Part shown: positions 43,817 to 56,199 of the stretch, one piece after another | Layout: each line of letters opens with the position of its first letter | Position numbering within the stretch: the stretch's first letter is position 1 | Assembly (NCBI RefSeq): GCF_000003195.3 | Contig: NC_012870.2 | Coordinates: 25,350,501 to 25,414,500, forward strand | Direction: 5' to 3' | Source of the DNA: Sorghum bicolor | Lineage: Eukaryota; Streptophyta; Magnoliopsida; Poales; Poaceae | DNA length: 64,000 nt | Position numbers and translations under genes: made by a program | The notes under the pieces: model-generated | The model's input: only the letters and a program-made list of their open reading frames with translations | Told to the model about the DNA's origin: nothing | Databases searched by the model: none

Positions 43817-45660
43817 AACGGTAGCTATGCTAGTTTCGAACCAAGTCGTCCGTGTATCCTTTTTCTTTTCTTTTTTTTTACCACACTCATCTTACCATTT
43901 TCACCACACCACATGGATTTTACTCTAAGCATTAATGAGCATGGAATTTATTTCATAGCCACTTCATTTACTCCATGCTCATATGCAACATCTTCACAAT
44001 CCATTGGTCTTTCCAACATCACCACATTCGAGATCTCCAACCCCCTCATCCTTTCTATTTATAAAAACTTTAAAAGGGCGGTTGTCGATGCATATGTCTA
44101 TATTAAATATTGCAGATCTCGTTGAGTTGATCTTGATATTGGTCAGCGTTGGAGGGGAAACCACTTCGCCGACATAAATTGATGGTTTCCCAAGGACAAG
44201 CTTAGTGTCCTAAAACAAGCACTGATTAGATCGTAACATGAGCTTTTAATTATTTGCAACATTGCCTTGTGTATTGAGCATATAAGGATAATTGTAAAAA
44301 AAAAATTTCGGGTATTCTTGTCACTAACCTTTCCAGGATTGGAGCAAGAAGATCGGATGAATGACAAGCACAAGGTATGTCCAACCAATCATCATACAAC
44401 ATTAAATTAAATTCATCCAAACTTGAATTTTGCAAAATTCAAGCTTGGGGGAGTACTTTACATAAAAACATCCTTTGCCATGTTGCTATGTTGGTTGTCC
44501 CTACCTTTGAGACATGCTCAATTTATTAAATACTAAACACACTACTTTATCTCTACTTGAGTAGATCTCTATTAATGCTCTCATGGTACCTTTATTTGCT
44601 TTAGTATATGTCTAGTTTGGAGTAGTTTCATTTATCTCTTAATTAAGCATGGTGCTTAGTTTAGGGCTGATGATCTTACTTCCAAGGGAGTTTAAATTAA
44701 GCATGATGCTTAGGTTAAAATTCCCTTCTAAATCAAATTAGACGTGGTGTCTAGGTTGATTTTTGAGCCGATAGTATGCTATAGTAGATATGGGATATTT
44801 TGTTGGACTAACCCCTGCAGGAAAACTTTCAATATCGACCTGGGAAGTCCTGAGATAAACTCACATTGGAGACAAAGAGAGAGGCACATGAAGTTTAACA
44901 ATTTACACAAGGAAGGCATAGCTCACAAGAGATGATCTATGGAGGGTGCCACAAACATGATGCACAACCGCTAAGAAAGGAAAGCTTCCACAAGGTGATA
45001 ATGTACCATCACTCTTCAAGTAAGGTAACATCTTAAGGTACTTGTCTATCACTTTTATAAGTTTCTCCTTGGTTCTAGCGTTCACATGAATAAAAGAGAC
45101 AAACATGTATGATTTACAACTCTAGATTAACCAACCCAATCGATTCAGTATGTTTAGTCCTTCCACCTTTGTGATCCCACACTCCTAATCATATGAACTA
45201 AAATGTTGCACATTCAATCTTTGGAAGATATAAACAAAACATAAGTATAGATAGATTATCTTTCCATTAGGTTAAGCGATCTGATCTGACGAATGTTTTA
45301 AATGCTACACTCATGATCTTGTTATCCATCAACTTTGTCTTGCTCACTATGCTTAAGGTTAGAGAGAACAAATACACTTTTGGTTCTGTTGGTGTTTTCC
45401 ACCAACAGAGCCCATGCACTTGATCTCTGCCTTGTCTCTATGAGCAGGTACACTTCGAGCAAAATATGAAGGAGTTTCACAACTCCCAGACTCCACCAAG
45501 TGAAGAACTTAGATCTACGAGCACAAACACACTGGAGAGACTGGACACCCAGGCAATCACTGCCCTGAGATGCTTGAGGACGTAACTACTGGAGCAACCC
45601 CGTTGTGGAAGTAATTACTGACCTTCTGCTGGTCAAGTGAGACAATCCAGGACGCCCCGT
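43817..45660 (+). other. retrotransposon internal region without recognisable gag
   Basis: Mostly AT-rich and closed in all frames; the short ORF from 43913 (MDFTLSINEHG) is not recognised. AGCTTGGGGGAG occurs at 44441-44453. Confidence 0.6.
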
Positions 45661-45664
45661 CATC

Positions 45665-46570
45665 CCGATCTCCATCGGCATGGTGGACTTCCTAGAAGCA
45701 CTCTGCGACTTTGGCTCGAGTGTCAACATTTTGCCCATGTTTCCCAAGGGGAATATTGAAGAATCTCTACGTCCGAGTTGGTACCTTATACGCCCCAGCA
45801 GACTTCGTGGTGATAGAGACTGGTAGTGATGAGAGGGCACCCATCATCCAAGGGAGGCCATTCCTGAACACCTCAGGAGCTGTCATCCACACTAGTGCTG
45901 CCAAGATCAGTGTCTACATCAAGGGAAGGAAGGAGACGTTTACCTTTAAGAATAAGACTACACAAATCTCAGAGCAATCCCGACATGAAACAAGGAAGAG
46001 GACCAACAGGAGGAACAGGAACAAGCAAATGTGGACCAAGTCAGCAAAGATGGTCACTGCAGCTCAAGGAGGTCAAGATCGTCAACTCAAGTCACCTTTC
46101 TTGATCAAGAAGGACGACCCTGGTGTTCCAAGCATCGAGTGCACAATCAACGGATATTCTTTTCAGAAGACACTCTACGACACCGGATCTAACGTCAACA
46201 TAATGGCCGCAGTCACTTATCAGCTCCTGCATGGAACCATGTCCCTACAACCAACATACATTCAGCTCCAGATAATTTTAAAGTTATTGACATGGGAGAA
46301 GACAAGTACGATCCACCCATCATCCTTGGAAGACCGTTCCTCAGCACTGTTAAAGCAATCATCTACATTGGAACCGAAGAAGTCCACATGCACTTCCCCT
46401 CTGAGACGGTACGCTGTTATTTTACTGACCCTCACTATATAGTTGAAGACTCTAAGCAGGTCAGGACAAGAAGAAGACGACGCAACCGCAACCAGAGGAG
46501 GCAAATCATCAAGGACGGATGGGTAGACTATGAAGAAGTTGTAAGGTCTGAAGATATACAACTTGAATAG
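45665..46570 (+). pseudogene. two tandem retropepsin-like domains, frame-broken
   Basis: Copy 1 has an active-site-like EALCDFGSSVNILP (about 45690-45735), then after a frame change the flap and C-terminal part (YAPADFVVIETGSDERAPII, GRPFLNTSGAVIH). A Lys/Arg-rich linker (about 45960-46100) leads to copy 2, with KTLYDTGSNVNIM (46160-46205). Its middle is missing; after another frame change it resumes at DKYDPPIILGRPFLST (about 46305) and ends in a basic tail at 46570. Both have the Asp-x-Gly signature and the GRPFL strand of gypsy proteases. No polymerase follows. The frame breaks argue against a functional product from this copy. Confidence 0.75.
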
Positions 46571-48880
46571 AACTGTCCTGAGGAGACCGTAGCACCGAGG
46601 CAGGTGTGGAGAGAGAAGATAGTTATACACGAAGAGCAGGCACCGCCGGAACCACCGACTACGCCATCCAGCGAATCCCAGGACGACTAAGAAAACGGAG
46701 AGTCCCGTTCGGAGGACGTAAAAACACCGAACGCCTTGCCAAAAGATAAACTTGGTAGTTATCTTTTTTCTTTCAATTATTTAAAATAGTTTGGTTAGTT
46801 AATCAGGTTCATATCATCTTGAAAAGAAAATAAAAATGTTAAGTAAGCCCCATGTGAGTATGCTCATGGCATAAAACCCATAAGTACATTCACTGTGGTG
46901 GCATAAAAATAAAATAAATATATATTCCTGTCCTATAAAAATGAAAATATAAATAAGATTGTGATCCTACTAAAGAGAATAACATTTATTGAGGAGGCTC
47001 AACATGATAAAGGCTAGATATTTATGCTAACACTTAACTAGTTCCACAAAGCTTTGTTGTCTATTTGAGCTCCACAGAATTCAAGGATCAAAGAAGACTA
47101 GCAGACGGAGGACATCCTAATCGCTGTCAGGGTGCTGCCGACATTCAAATACACCTCCACCACTTGCTAGCTACATCAGAAGAAATTACGTCAAAAATCC
47201 AGCTTGGGGGAGAGCACCCCCATTTATCCAGCTAAGTATTCTACTCACATTTATACTTTACTCTAATAGTAAAAAGATGCATAATCATATAAAAACAAAT
47301 AAAGATTTTGTGCTTATATATATATATATTTGCTTAGTTTGCTAAATAAATAAATAAATAAAGTTTGCTATGAATCCTCATGATAAGCTCTCACATGGAA
47401 ATGATGAATAGTTGCTCTGCCATGATTAGTTCTAAAAATTAAAATCTCTCTTAAGTTTAGGCATCACTGTTATGAATTAAGGTTTGCTCTAAACCTGAAC
47501 TTGTGGGGAGAGTACTTGATCTAAAGTCTAAGTTGTTAACGGATATGATATGGGAAGGTTGAGCTGCTGTTTATCTGTTCCTAGAGATGCTAGAATTCTA
47601 GAGAATTTTATCTTTAAAAATCTTTAAAATGTTGCATGATGAGTTCCCGTATGATGAGAGTTTAAATTCCTACCACAGCCATATATACATGCTTGTTAGA
47701 CTATGAGCCACACATTTACTTTTTACTACTTATGAGCATTGAGTGTGGTCAAGCTGTGTAGACCCTTAGGAGCTTGTCATGTGGTTAAGTCAAGATTCAC
47801 TTGCACGTTCACTCATACATGCTGCTTCTACTCTGGAAGTACGCATCCACATATATCCATTTCTATCTCCAAAACCACCTAAAAATATTCTACTCCTAAT
47901 CCGGGAGAGAATAGCCAAAAACATTTCTGTTTTTCCCCTGTGAAATAAATGCTCAAGTTATCTTGGTTACTACCACTTGCTATATTATTTCAGGAGATGA
48001 GTGCTCTAAAAAAAAGAGAAAAAAAAATAAATACGAGGAAATAAAAAGGGGCAAGTGCCCGGAACCTCGAAAAAAAAGAAAAAAAAGAGAAAAAAAAAGT
48101 GAGACGAGAGGTAAAAATAGACAAGTGTCCGACAGTAGAATTAGGGGTACAAGATACCCACCTGAGAGAAAAGAAAAAGAAAATATAGAGCATCTCATTC
48201 TCCTCAAAAAGTTTCAAAAGAGCAAGAAAGGTATGTATCCCCTCAAAAGAGCATAAGTAGAATTAGACTTTCACCATTGTTATCACCATCATCACCATAC
48301 ACCATTCATTCGCCACACATGCACATCTTGATTTGACTTATTGACTTGTTCTTCTGGATCCATGGTTTGACTATGCAATAAATGTTTTGTAAGTATGTAT
48401 TAGCTGTCTCCCACCTATGAGCTCCAGATATTAAAAGCCTTATTAGAGTAGGGTAAGAGAGAAGGCAATGTCACTATGCCTCATACCACAAATACCACAT
48501 ACTTTGAGAGAAGGCATACACCATTAATGCCTTGGTAAGGATCCAGAAATACCACAAAAGAGAGACTAGAGAGAGTCATACAAGGAATCTCTGAGTTTTA
48601 TTTGAAAATCCGCAAAAACTCCAGAGCTATAGTTAATCGAAGAACAAGAGACATGGCGCTTGATTAGACCGTTCTATCTTTTAACTGCTCAAGACACAAG
48701 TGACGGTTACAAGTCCCATGGTGAAAGGTAAATGAGTAAGTTTTAAGTCTTAACAGTTTACTCTAACCCGAGATGAGATCTTGTTTAAACGCATGTGTAT
48801 CTTTAAGTTATGAAACCACTGCAGAAACTCTTGAGTTCATCTTTGCTCAGGGACGAGCAAAGGTTAAGCTTGGGGGAGCT
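46571..48880 (+). other. retrotransposon 3' internal region and polypurine tract
   Basis: Non-coding, with A-rich and GAAAA-rich stretches (48000-48190). AGCTTGGGGGAG occurs at 47201-47214 and again as the polypurine tract at 48867-48878. Confidence 0.7.
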
Positions 48881-50160
48881 TGTTGACGGTCCTTAATGCT
48901 CACATTTAACCATCAACTAATCATAGAAAAGGATCCAAATGCAACCAACATCTAGACTTAGGATTTTATCTGATAGAATTCCACGAGTTTTGGTGTTTGT
49001 CTATTTCTGCAGGGGGTTATCAGGAAATAAGGAAGAAAGGCCCACACGTCAGGTTTACATAGAGATATTAACGTGCCGCGCAATTTTCTACCATCTAGAA
49101 GACTCCAGAAGCCACGGGAACGAACGGGAGGCCAAGAGGACACAGGGACAGGGCGCCCGCCCTCCTTTCCTGGGCGCCCGTCCTCAGCCAGAGTCCAATC
49201 AGGACTCTCTTTCGGGATATTGCTCCACCGACCTAAAGGATCAACAATAACCGTTCAATCAATGTCGGTTTGATCCGACGGTCCAGATTCACTTGAAGGG
49301 ACTATAAAACCAGACCCCCTAGCCCCTGGAGATCATACCTCTTCTACAGAATCAAAGCTAGGGTTTCAATTCTTCATCCAAGTAGAGAGGATCCCTCTAG
49401 TTCTTCTAGTTCTACCTCTAGTTCATCTAGATCTAGTTCTAGTTCATCTAGTTCTAGTTCTAGTTCTTCTAGTTCTAGTTCTAGTTAGTTCTAGTTGTAA
49501 TCTAGAAAATAGGGAGAGAGAAGAGGAGAGCTGAGGAGGAGCCGGATCTGTCGGATCTTCCTCAACATTATAGTTTTGCAGCAACTGGTTCGTTCTTCAT
49601 CGTTCTCCAGGTTCTTCAATTCATAATTCCTGAGTTCTTTAATTACTTTTATTTACATTCAAGTTATTTATTGGATTCCCGCTTGCATCAAGTGCTCTAG
49701 TCTTTATAACGCTAGAGTAGTAATTAATATATTAGACGTGGTGTTTAGTCTTGCAATTACCTAGAATTGCACCCAATCCTGCGGATTGTTGTGGTAGCCT
49801 TAGGGTAGTGACAGCCCTAACGGTCGACGTATTCCACCACGCTCGGATCGGTGTTTGTAGGACCGTAGTCAGACCTTCCTAGCCCCCTTCTTATCTCTTT
49901 CTGTGGTTAGTGCTCTGATGTCCCGATATAAATAATCTTTGAAGTAATTCTTGATTCTTAGATCAACTAGAGAACTCTCAGGAAACTTCCTCTCTTCCCA
50001 CCAAAAATAATTATATAGTTATCCTTGGGCGATCTTGGGTCTTAATTAGTACACTCACGTTCTCTGTGGAAAATCGATACTCTGGAATACTCCCGGGTGA
50101 AGGCTACATCGGTATCCGTGCGCTTGCGGATTTTTCTGTTTGCGTTTAAAATACCCAACA
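48881..50160 (+). repeat. 3' LTR
   Basis: 1280 bp, same ends as the 5' LTR. Followed directly by the GAAGC duplication. Confidence 0.95.
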
Positions 50161-53100
50161 GAAGCCAACTCCCAGCTCGCAAAGAGAAATAAGTACCACC
50201 ACCATCTAGGCACAGGTGGTTACCAGCACCAAGTTCCTAAATAGAGGCAAGAAGAGGCTGCGAAGAAGACAGTAGGGTTGCCAGTGCTGTCCGAGCAAGT
50301 CGGTGAAAGGTCCGCGAATTGGATCCATGCTCGGAAACCAAAGGAAACCGAGACGGGTGTGTCCTTTGAAGACCTAATGCTTGATGAAGCAATGAAGAGC
50401 ATCTTTGCAGTGGCAAGCATGCAGCAGGAAGGCAGGTTTACGCCACGAAGGGAGAGGGACATCCTGAGTGTTGGCCTCGGTAACCCCGAGCATCCTGGCC
50501 ATGTTCGAGGCATCTCATCCAAAGAAGGATGGAAGGATGGGTTTGGCCCTCAGTGGAAAAATGAGTATAAGAAACATGATCGGTACAAGGAACAAATGGC
50601 AACTTATTTTCAGGAAGAGGCTAAAAAAGACTTCCAAGAGATGGTGGGGAAGTTGCTAGAAAACCCTCCTCCTGAGTTGATGCAGAAACTAGCGAGTGTC
50701 GTGTCAAATCAACAGATGAGCACTCAAGCTCCCCAAATGCAGCTAGTCCCAGTGGTGTCACAACTGTTGGTGGCACAGAGTGAAACAATCATTCCAAGCA
50801 GTGTCGCATCTACGGCAAACAAGGATCACTATCTAGTTGACGACATTGTTACTTCTACACCTTGCTCTCTAGTCATAAGATATGGGATTAACAATCATCG
50901 TACAAGGGAAGTAGCTACGGGCAAAGCGATCCCAGGAGGACCTAAATACCATGGTGCTGACATTCCTAAAGACTACTGCAGAGTAGAGGTATCGATCGTG
51001 GTCTAAGGATATGAGGACGAGATTCTAGACATCCCTGGTCCCGAGGACTTTGTGAAACTAGGACAGGCGATAAACAATTTCATCCTTTGGCCTCGGAGGG
51101 ACGTGCAACTGAGGGAGCCACCACTACCCTCTTAAGAGATGCCACTCACACAGGAGTCGTCAGCTCATGTCGATCCTCTTCCAAACCCACCGCCTTCACC
51201 TCCCCAGTCTCTTCCTGACCCACCAGAATCACCTTTCCATGTTTTCCCTGTCCATCAACCATCTCCTCTCCATGATCTTTCTACCCCACAGTCAACACAA
51301 TTTCCACCACCATTCAATTCCACCCCTTCCCCACAACTCAAAGATCCAGAACCAAGAAGTGAGCCACCAAAGGTGCCGAACAAGAAAGTATTTCCGATAC
51401 CCAAGTTAATTTCACCATATGAGCCGAAGAAAAAATCAGCTGGGCAAGTGGGATTTTTGTTAGGCATTGCTTCGAAATGCATAGTAGAAGAGCATGAGAT
51501 TTCTGAGCTAGCAAAGTCAGAGGTGCTGGCACCTAAGGTCATAACTCCTGTCAAATTCAAGGTGCCAACTGCAGAAGACTACAAGCATATCCCTAAAAAG
51601 TATGTGTGGGGAAAGCCTCTACTCAGTCGGGCCAAACTTATAAAGAAACCAAGTGGTATAAAAAGGTTTCATGACTGGTACATGAGAGCCTCTTCTGCTG
51701 GCATCGACACCATAAACATGTGCATACCACAAATAGCATTTCTCAGCCAGAGTACTGACAAATGCAAGCTTACATTCGATGACATGTGGGCATTGATGAA
51801 CCACGAGATGCTAGATGTACAGATCGTAACGACATTTGCATTGTAAGTGTTACATAGTTACACACATTGTAGTTGCATCAATTTTCAATATGTGACATGC
51901 TTGTGCCTTGGAGAATGTTATATGATCAACAAGATTTATATTTTGGTCCGGACTTTAATTATTGTGTCGAAGAAAGGAATGGCTATCTCTTCCCAATAGA
52001 TATAGCCGAAAATCGGCACACATTCCGAATCGAGAATGCCAGCATAGAGGTACATGGTTTGGAAGGTGCAGAACGGGATGAGAAACTCCTAAAGTTGAAA
52101 CTTGATTTTAAAGCCAAATACGTCTTCTACATTGGACATTCACTAATAAAGTTTCAAGATAGGAAAGCGGTGGTGGCCCCGTACCACTTTGGGTAAGTGT
52201 GAGTTTACAAATATCTATCTAAACTATTCCAATGCATAAATGCATCATGGATTTAATTCGAGCAAGAACCACTGGATATGCTTCATCATTTATGCCAAGG
52301 AGGGAAGGGTGTTGGTCCTAGACTCCGCATATTACACGAAAGAAAGCTATACTCCATTCATCAAACTGTTAGAGCTTTTAGTCAAGCTATGTATGCATAC
52401 TTAACCATAGTGAGAGTTTGACAATAACATGGTGATTTTATTTGAGATCATAGGGCATACATGTTCTATAAGATAAATCATGGAAAGTGCGAGTCTAACA
52501 GACCAGGGAAGCCGTTGGAGGTTATACATAACTGGCCGGTACATATAAAAAATTACTCTTATAAATACAAATCATACACATAGGACCATGATTGCAACTA
52601 TAATTAAATAACCACTCTCCTGTTATACAGTGCATGAAGCAACCACTCTTATCTGTCTTCCATGGCTACTACGTGTGAGAGAACATGAGAGAGAACAGAC
52701 GATATAAAAGGAACTCTACCAAGGTAATATAAGTAATTAAAGTTGGAAGTCATAAAATATATAATGTTTATAAACTTTCTTTGCAGGTATATAAGCAAGG
52801 GACGGCGGAGCGCATGGACGAACGTGCTTTAGACAACATAGTTGAAGACATTTGCTCGTTTCTCATGAAGCATGTCATTCCACGTGAAGGCAAATATCAT
52901 GATGATGAAAGCCAATTATCCAGACCACAGTTTCGGGTGCTAACAGAGATTATTAAGCTCAAACTTATTAAAGAGGGTTATTAGAGGACAGAAACAAACT
53001 TTGATGTATATATGATGTGTGATGATAGATATACTCTTGTAATTAACTTTGTGTCTTTGAGCACCAAACTTTGATGTATACAAATTTATCTATGAGATGA

Positions 53101-53194
53101 AATATTTAAAATGCATTTTGCTATGTTTGAAGACCAACTAATATCAATATATTTAAATAATAACAATATAAATAAATAATACATTTTTAATAGG

Positions 53195-53415
53195 TTTCCA
53201 CAGACGGCTCTCTTAGGGAACCGCCTGTGTAAATGTACCATTTACACAGGCGGTTTCCTAAGAGAGCCGCCTATGAAAATGTTTTCTATTGGCGGCTTTC
53301 AAGGAACCACCTGTGCAAATGGACGATTTCTACTGGCCTCCAGCGTAGGCGGTGCTGAAAAACGTCTGTAGAAATAGGTTACCAACCGCCTGTATAGTGT
53401 GCCCCTGTACTAGTG
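53195..53415. repeat. CACTA-3 right subterminal repeats and terminus
   Basis: CACAGGCGGTTTCCTAAGAG and its complement GGAACCGCCTGTG, then the terminal TACTAGTG. Confidence 0.9.
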
Positions 53416-53990
53416 AAACTTGCTTTCCAACGGCACATCCACCAACTGTGAAAACATAGCCTGTGCAAACCTTCTTTTATCTAAGTCATCAGCATAATCA
53501 GAGTCCATATAACCAACAAGTCTAATTTTGAATTTTCCAAATTGTAGACATGCGTTCGAAGTACCACACAGATGTGAAAATCCATTGGATATCTGACCAA
53601 TGCTCTTTACTTAGATTGGCCACGTATCTACTAACTACACTCAATGCATGAGATAAATTTAGACAAGAGCAAAACATGACATACATAAAAAGAACAACTA
53701 CGCTTGAGTATGAAACATTAGACATGTACTCCACATCTTCATCTGACTTTGGGCATAAAGCTACAGATAATCTAAATGTGCAACTAAAGATGCACTCGCT
53801 GGCTTAGCTTCATGCATTATTAAAAGGACGAAGGACCCTATTGATATATCCTTTTTGACTAAAGGTATAATTTTTCAACATGTTTTCTCTAATAATTTCC
53901 ATGCTAAGAATCTTCTTTGTTGTACCCAAGTCCTTCATCTCAAACTCAAATTAAACTATGTTTCACAATAGGAAAAAATACATTATTATA
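53416..53990 (-). pseudogene. copia-2 remnant, upstream RNase H part
   Basis: On the minus strand this reads ...SKEHWSDIQWIF...LVGYMDSDYADDLDKRRF...VDVPLESKF, the copia RNase H region just before VALSTTKAEY at 41592. The two halves are thus one reading split by CACTA-3. Several indels and stops mark it as old. Confidence 0.82.
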
Positions 53991-54060
53991 ACCAATTCCT
54001 AAAATGCAGATGTGAGCGACCTGCAGAGAGTGGCCTCAATGTGCCTTGTACCAGGCCTAA

Positions 54061-54288
54061 GGGGGTGTTTGGTTGCGAGTGTTAAAATTTAATAGGTACT
54101 ATAGTATTTTTATTTTATTTGACAATTAGTGTCCAATAATAAACTAATCATGCTTAAAGATTCGTCTCGCAAATTATTCTCTAACTGTATTTTTAGCTTC
54201 GCAAATAGTCTACATTTAGTATTTTATGCATGTGTCCAAATATTCGATATGATAGATGATAAAAAAATCGAAAGGAACAAATAGGGCC
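54061..54288. mobile_element. MITE with TAA duplication
   Basis: Ends GGGGGTGTTTGGTTG and CAAATAGGGCC, flanked by TAA (54058-54060, 54289-54291). Interior ATTCGTCTCGCAAATTATT relates it to the GGCCTTGTTTA family. Confidence 0.8.
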
Positions 54289-54790
54289 TAATAATATCCA
54301 GTGTTGTGGGCCACTGCTCAAAATGAAGAGAGCAAAACAAACAGCAAAATAAATCTCTATCAAATTATCTTGGCACTACTCTAATCAGGGAACGACTAAT
54401 AAGAGAATCTCTGCTCCTAAAAAGAATCACTCAGACCCGTCTATCCTGGCCGCGGTGAAGCCTGCAACCTATTGTTTGCGCCGACATGTGGGCCCCTACG
54501 TCGCCTCTTCCGCACGCCTCCACTCCGGTCGTTCGTCCGTCATCCAAGGCAACCAAAAAAGGTTTTCCTATTCACGCCATTACCCACGGCGCTCGCGAAT
54601 GCAGACTCTATCATGAAGTCTAAAGTTATTTATTACCTCGAACAATATGGACTCGGAGTCTAAATAAGACTTAGAGTCTTATTTTTTCTACCTCTTTCTT
54701 CAATAAATACGGTGCCACATCAGCAAAATATCATAAATAATATGTAATTAATTGTCTTGGACTCTGTGATAGAGTCTTACATTGGGAGTG

Positions 54791-55027
54791 CCCTTAGTTC
54801 ACTCCGAAATACAAAAAGTTTTCAAGATTCCTTGTCACATCGAATCTTGCGGCACATGCACGAAGCATTAAATATAGACGAAAACAAAAACTAATCATAC
54901 AGTTTGACTGTAAATCACGAGATGAATCTTTTGAGTCTAGTTAATCTATGATTGAATAATATTTGTCAAATAAAAACGAAAGTGCTACCGTATCAAAATC
55001 CGAAATAATTTGGAAACTAAACAAGTA
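54791..55027. mobile_element. GGCCTTGTTTA-family MITE, left end truncated
   Basis: Interior CTTGTCACATCGAATCTTGC and GATGAATCTTTTGAGTCTAG and right end GGAAACTAAACAAG match the family; the left terminal repeat is incomplete. Confidence 0.7.
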
Positions 55028-55320
55028 GCCCTCCGCGAGGTCCCTGCCTGCGGCCGTCGTGACATGCCATTGCCACCCGACGACTTCGAGGCGTGCGCGG
55101 GCGCCACGCGCGGACCAAGTGCTGCGTGCGGTGGACTCGGGACACGAGCAGAGTCGAAGTATTATGAAGTCTCTATACGCGCGAGCCATGAATGATGATT
55201 GGTGGACGGAGATGGAGCTGGTGCGACGTAGGTGCAGTTGATATGACGGCAAGCAAGTCAAGTACATATGATGCTTATCCACCGCCGACAGGTGCGTCAT
55301 CGATAGCAGTGGCATCTATG
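55028..55320. other. GC-rich unassigned segment
   Basis: About 200 bp of GC-rich sequence open on the plus strand (PPDDFEACAGATRG), unlike the AT-rich surroundings. Possibly a host gene fragment; not identified. Confidence 0.35.
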
Positions 55321-55324
55321 ACCT

Positions 55325-55548
55325 TCATTAGTTGCAAAACATTATAAAATAAACACCGTAGCACTTTTATTTATATTTAATAAATATTGTTTAATTATAG
55401 ATTAATTAGACTTAAAGAGTTTGTCTCGTAAATTACAGATAAATTATACAATTAGTTATTTTTTAATCTATATTTAATATACTTTATGCATTTGTTATAA
55501 GATTTAATGTGACGGATAATCGGTTTCTCAGAACCTAAACAAGCCCTA
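55325..55548. mobile_element. diverged GGCCTTGTTTA-family MITE
   Basis: Contains AACACCGTAGCACTTTTATT, GAGTTTGTCTCGTAAATTA and the right end GAACCTAAACAAGCCC. The left end is indistinct. Confidence 0.65.
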
Positions 55549-55551
55549 CGT

Positions 55552-55842
55552 ATTGGGTGTTGTACCGCCCCCTGGCGGCAACGGAACATGCGACGTGGCG
55601 TTCTGCTACTACAGGGTAAGGCTGCGAGCTGCGACGTGTACTATCGCCGGAGACGCCGCCTTCTTCGCCCCGCGGGCCCACCCAGGTGCACCGCCTTCAA
55701 GAACTCCGTGCTCTGGCTCGAGGGCTGTCACCCTAAGCTCATCGTCCGTCTGCTCTACAATTTCTCTGAGGAGGGCCTCAAGGCGCAGGTGGAGGAGCTA
55801 CTCAGCGGCCTCAGCCACGACGTCATCTCGATTGAAACATAA
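55552..55842 (+). pseudogene. unidentified GC-rich gene fragment
   Basis: A reading frame ends TAFKNSVLWLEGCHPKLIVR, LLYNFSEEGLKAQVEELL, SGLSHDVISIET then stop at 55840-55842. Composition and amphipathic pattern look like a real protein C-terminus, but upstream coding (poly-Arg stretch, no good start) is not convincing. GTAAGG at 55616 could be a donor. I do not recognise the family. Confidence 0.4.
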
Positions 55843-55900
55843 GTTTTATGCATTTGGAAATCGAAATTGACCGAGATAACTACCACTAATAGTATACATA

Positions 55901-56198
55901 CAGTGTCTTTAGTTCCTTATGAAATGCAAAATATAAAATATCAAGAACTTTAAAATGATGAAATGCAAAATCTTAATTTTTTATCGATGTGTTTAGTTCC
56001 ATCCAAAATGCTAAAATTTTTAGGGTCCAAAATACATGAAGCTACTCTTTTGGGCTTTCTTTGAGCTTTTGAGGCCAAAATCTAAAATGCAAAATGACAA
56101 CTATTTTGCCAAAATTTCGGACGGTGTTTAGTTCCATTCTACATAATGGTGGACCAAAACCCAATTTTTTTATCCAAATAGAGAACTAAACAGGTGAG
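55901..56198. mobile_element. MITE-like fold-back with GTTTAGTTCC ends
   Basis: GTCTTTAGTTCC near the left and GAGAACTAAACAGGTG at the right, with further internal GTGTTTAGTTCCATYC copies (55990, 56127), suggesting one copy within another. Confidence 0.55.
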
Positions 56199-56199
56199 T

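Larger units (their letters stand above)
42521..50160 (+). mobile_element. full-length LTR retrotransposon, 7640 bp, non-autonomous
   Basis: 5' LTR 42521-43792 and 3' LTR 48881-50160 begin TGTTGACGG and end ACCCAACA; GAAGC on each side (42516-42520, 50161-50165) is the target duplication. The LTRs differ at few positions, so insertion is recent relative to its surroundings. A primer site complementary to tRNA-Asp (TGGCGCCGTTGCCGGGG, 43800-43816) and a polypurine tract (TTGGGGGAG, about 48870) are present. Inside only protease remnants are recognisable; reverse transcriptase, RNase H and integrase are absent. The tRNA-Asp primer and retropepsin type point to the Ty3/gypsy Tat/Athila side; this is inference. 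Confidence 0.95.
41912..52983 (+). pseudogene. CACTA-3 TNPA-Ulp1 gene, decayed and split
   Basis: Coding pieces lie at 41912-41990, 42302-42520 and 50161-52983, separated by a MITE and an LTR retrotransposon. The retrotransposon cut a conserved core: before it the frame reads ...NFLARSEA, after it ANSQLAKRNKYHHHLGTGGY, of the Ptta/En/Spm type. Downstream come GRFTPRRERDILSVGLGNPE, a Pro-rich linker (51160-51350) and a Ulp1-like end in short exons: His in NHWICFI and Asp in VLDSAYY are kept, but where a catalytic Cys is expected the reading is SVFHGYYV followed by a stop. Internal stops also occur near 50221, 51003 and 51133. The product is certainly inactive. Confidence 0.85.
41593..53415 (+). 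mobile_element. CACTA-3, non-autonomous, split by an LTR retrotransposon
   Basis: The left end begins CACTAGTAGAATCGGGCT; the right end closes CCCCTGTACTAGTG (complement CACTAGTACAGGGG). Both ends hold CAGGCGGTT / AACCGCCTGTG subterminal repeats. The flanks are TAA (left) and AAA (right), one mismatch for a 3-bp duplication. Without the 7.6-kb retrotransposon the element is about 4.2 kb. It has no TNP2 gene; only a decayed TNPA-Ulp1 gene remains, so it is an internal-deletion derivative. Confidence 0.9.

Noticed and set aside
47963..48256. Lys/Glu-rich 97-codon ORF
   Set aside because: It comes from A-rich low-complexity sequence in the 3' interior of the retrotransposon.
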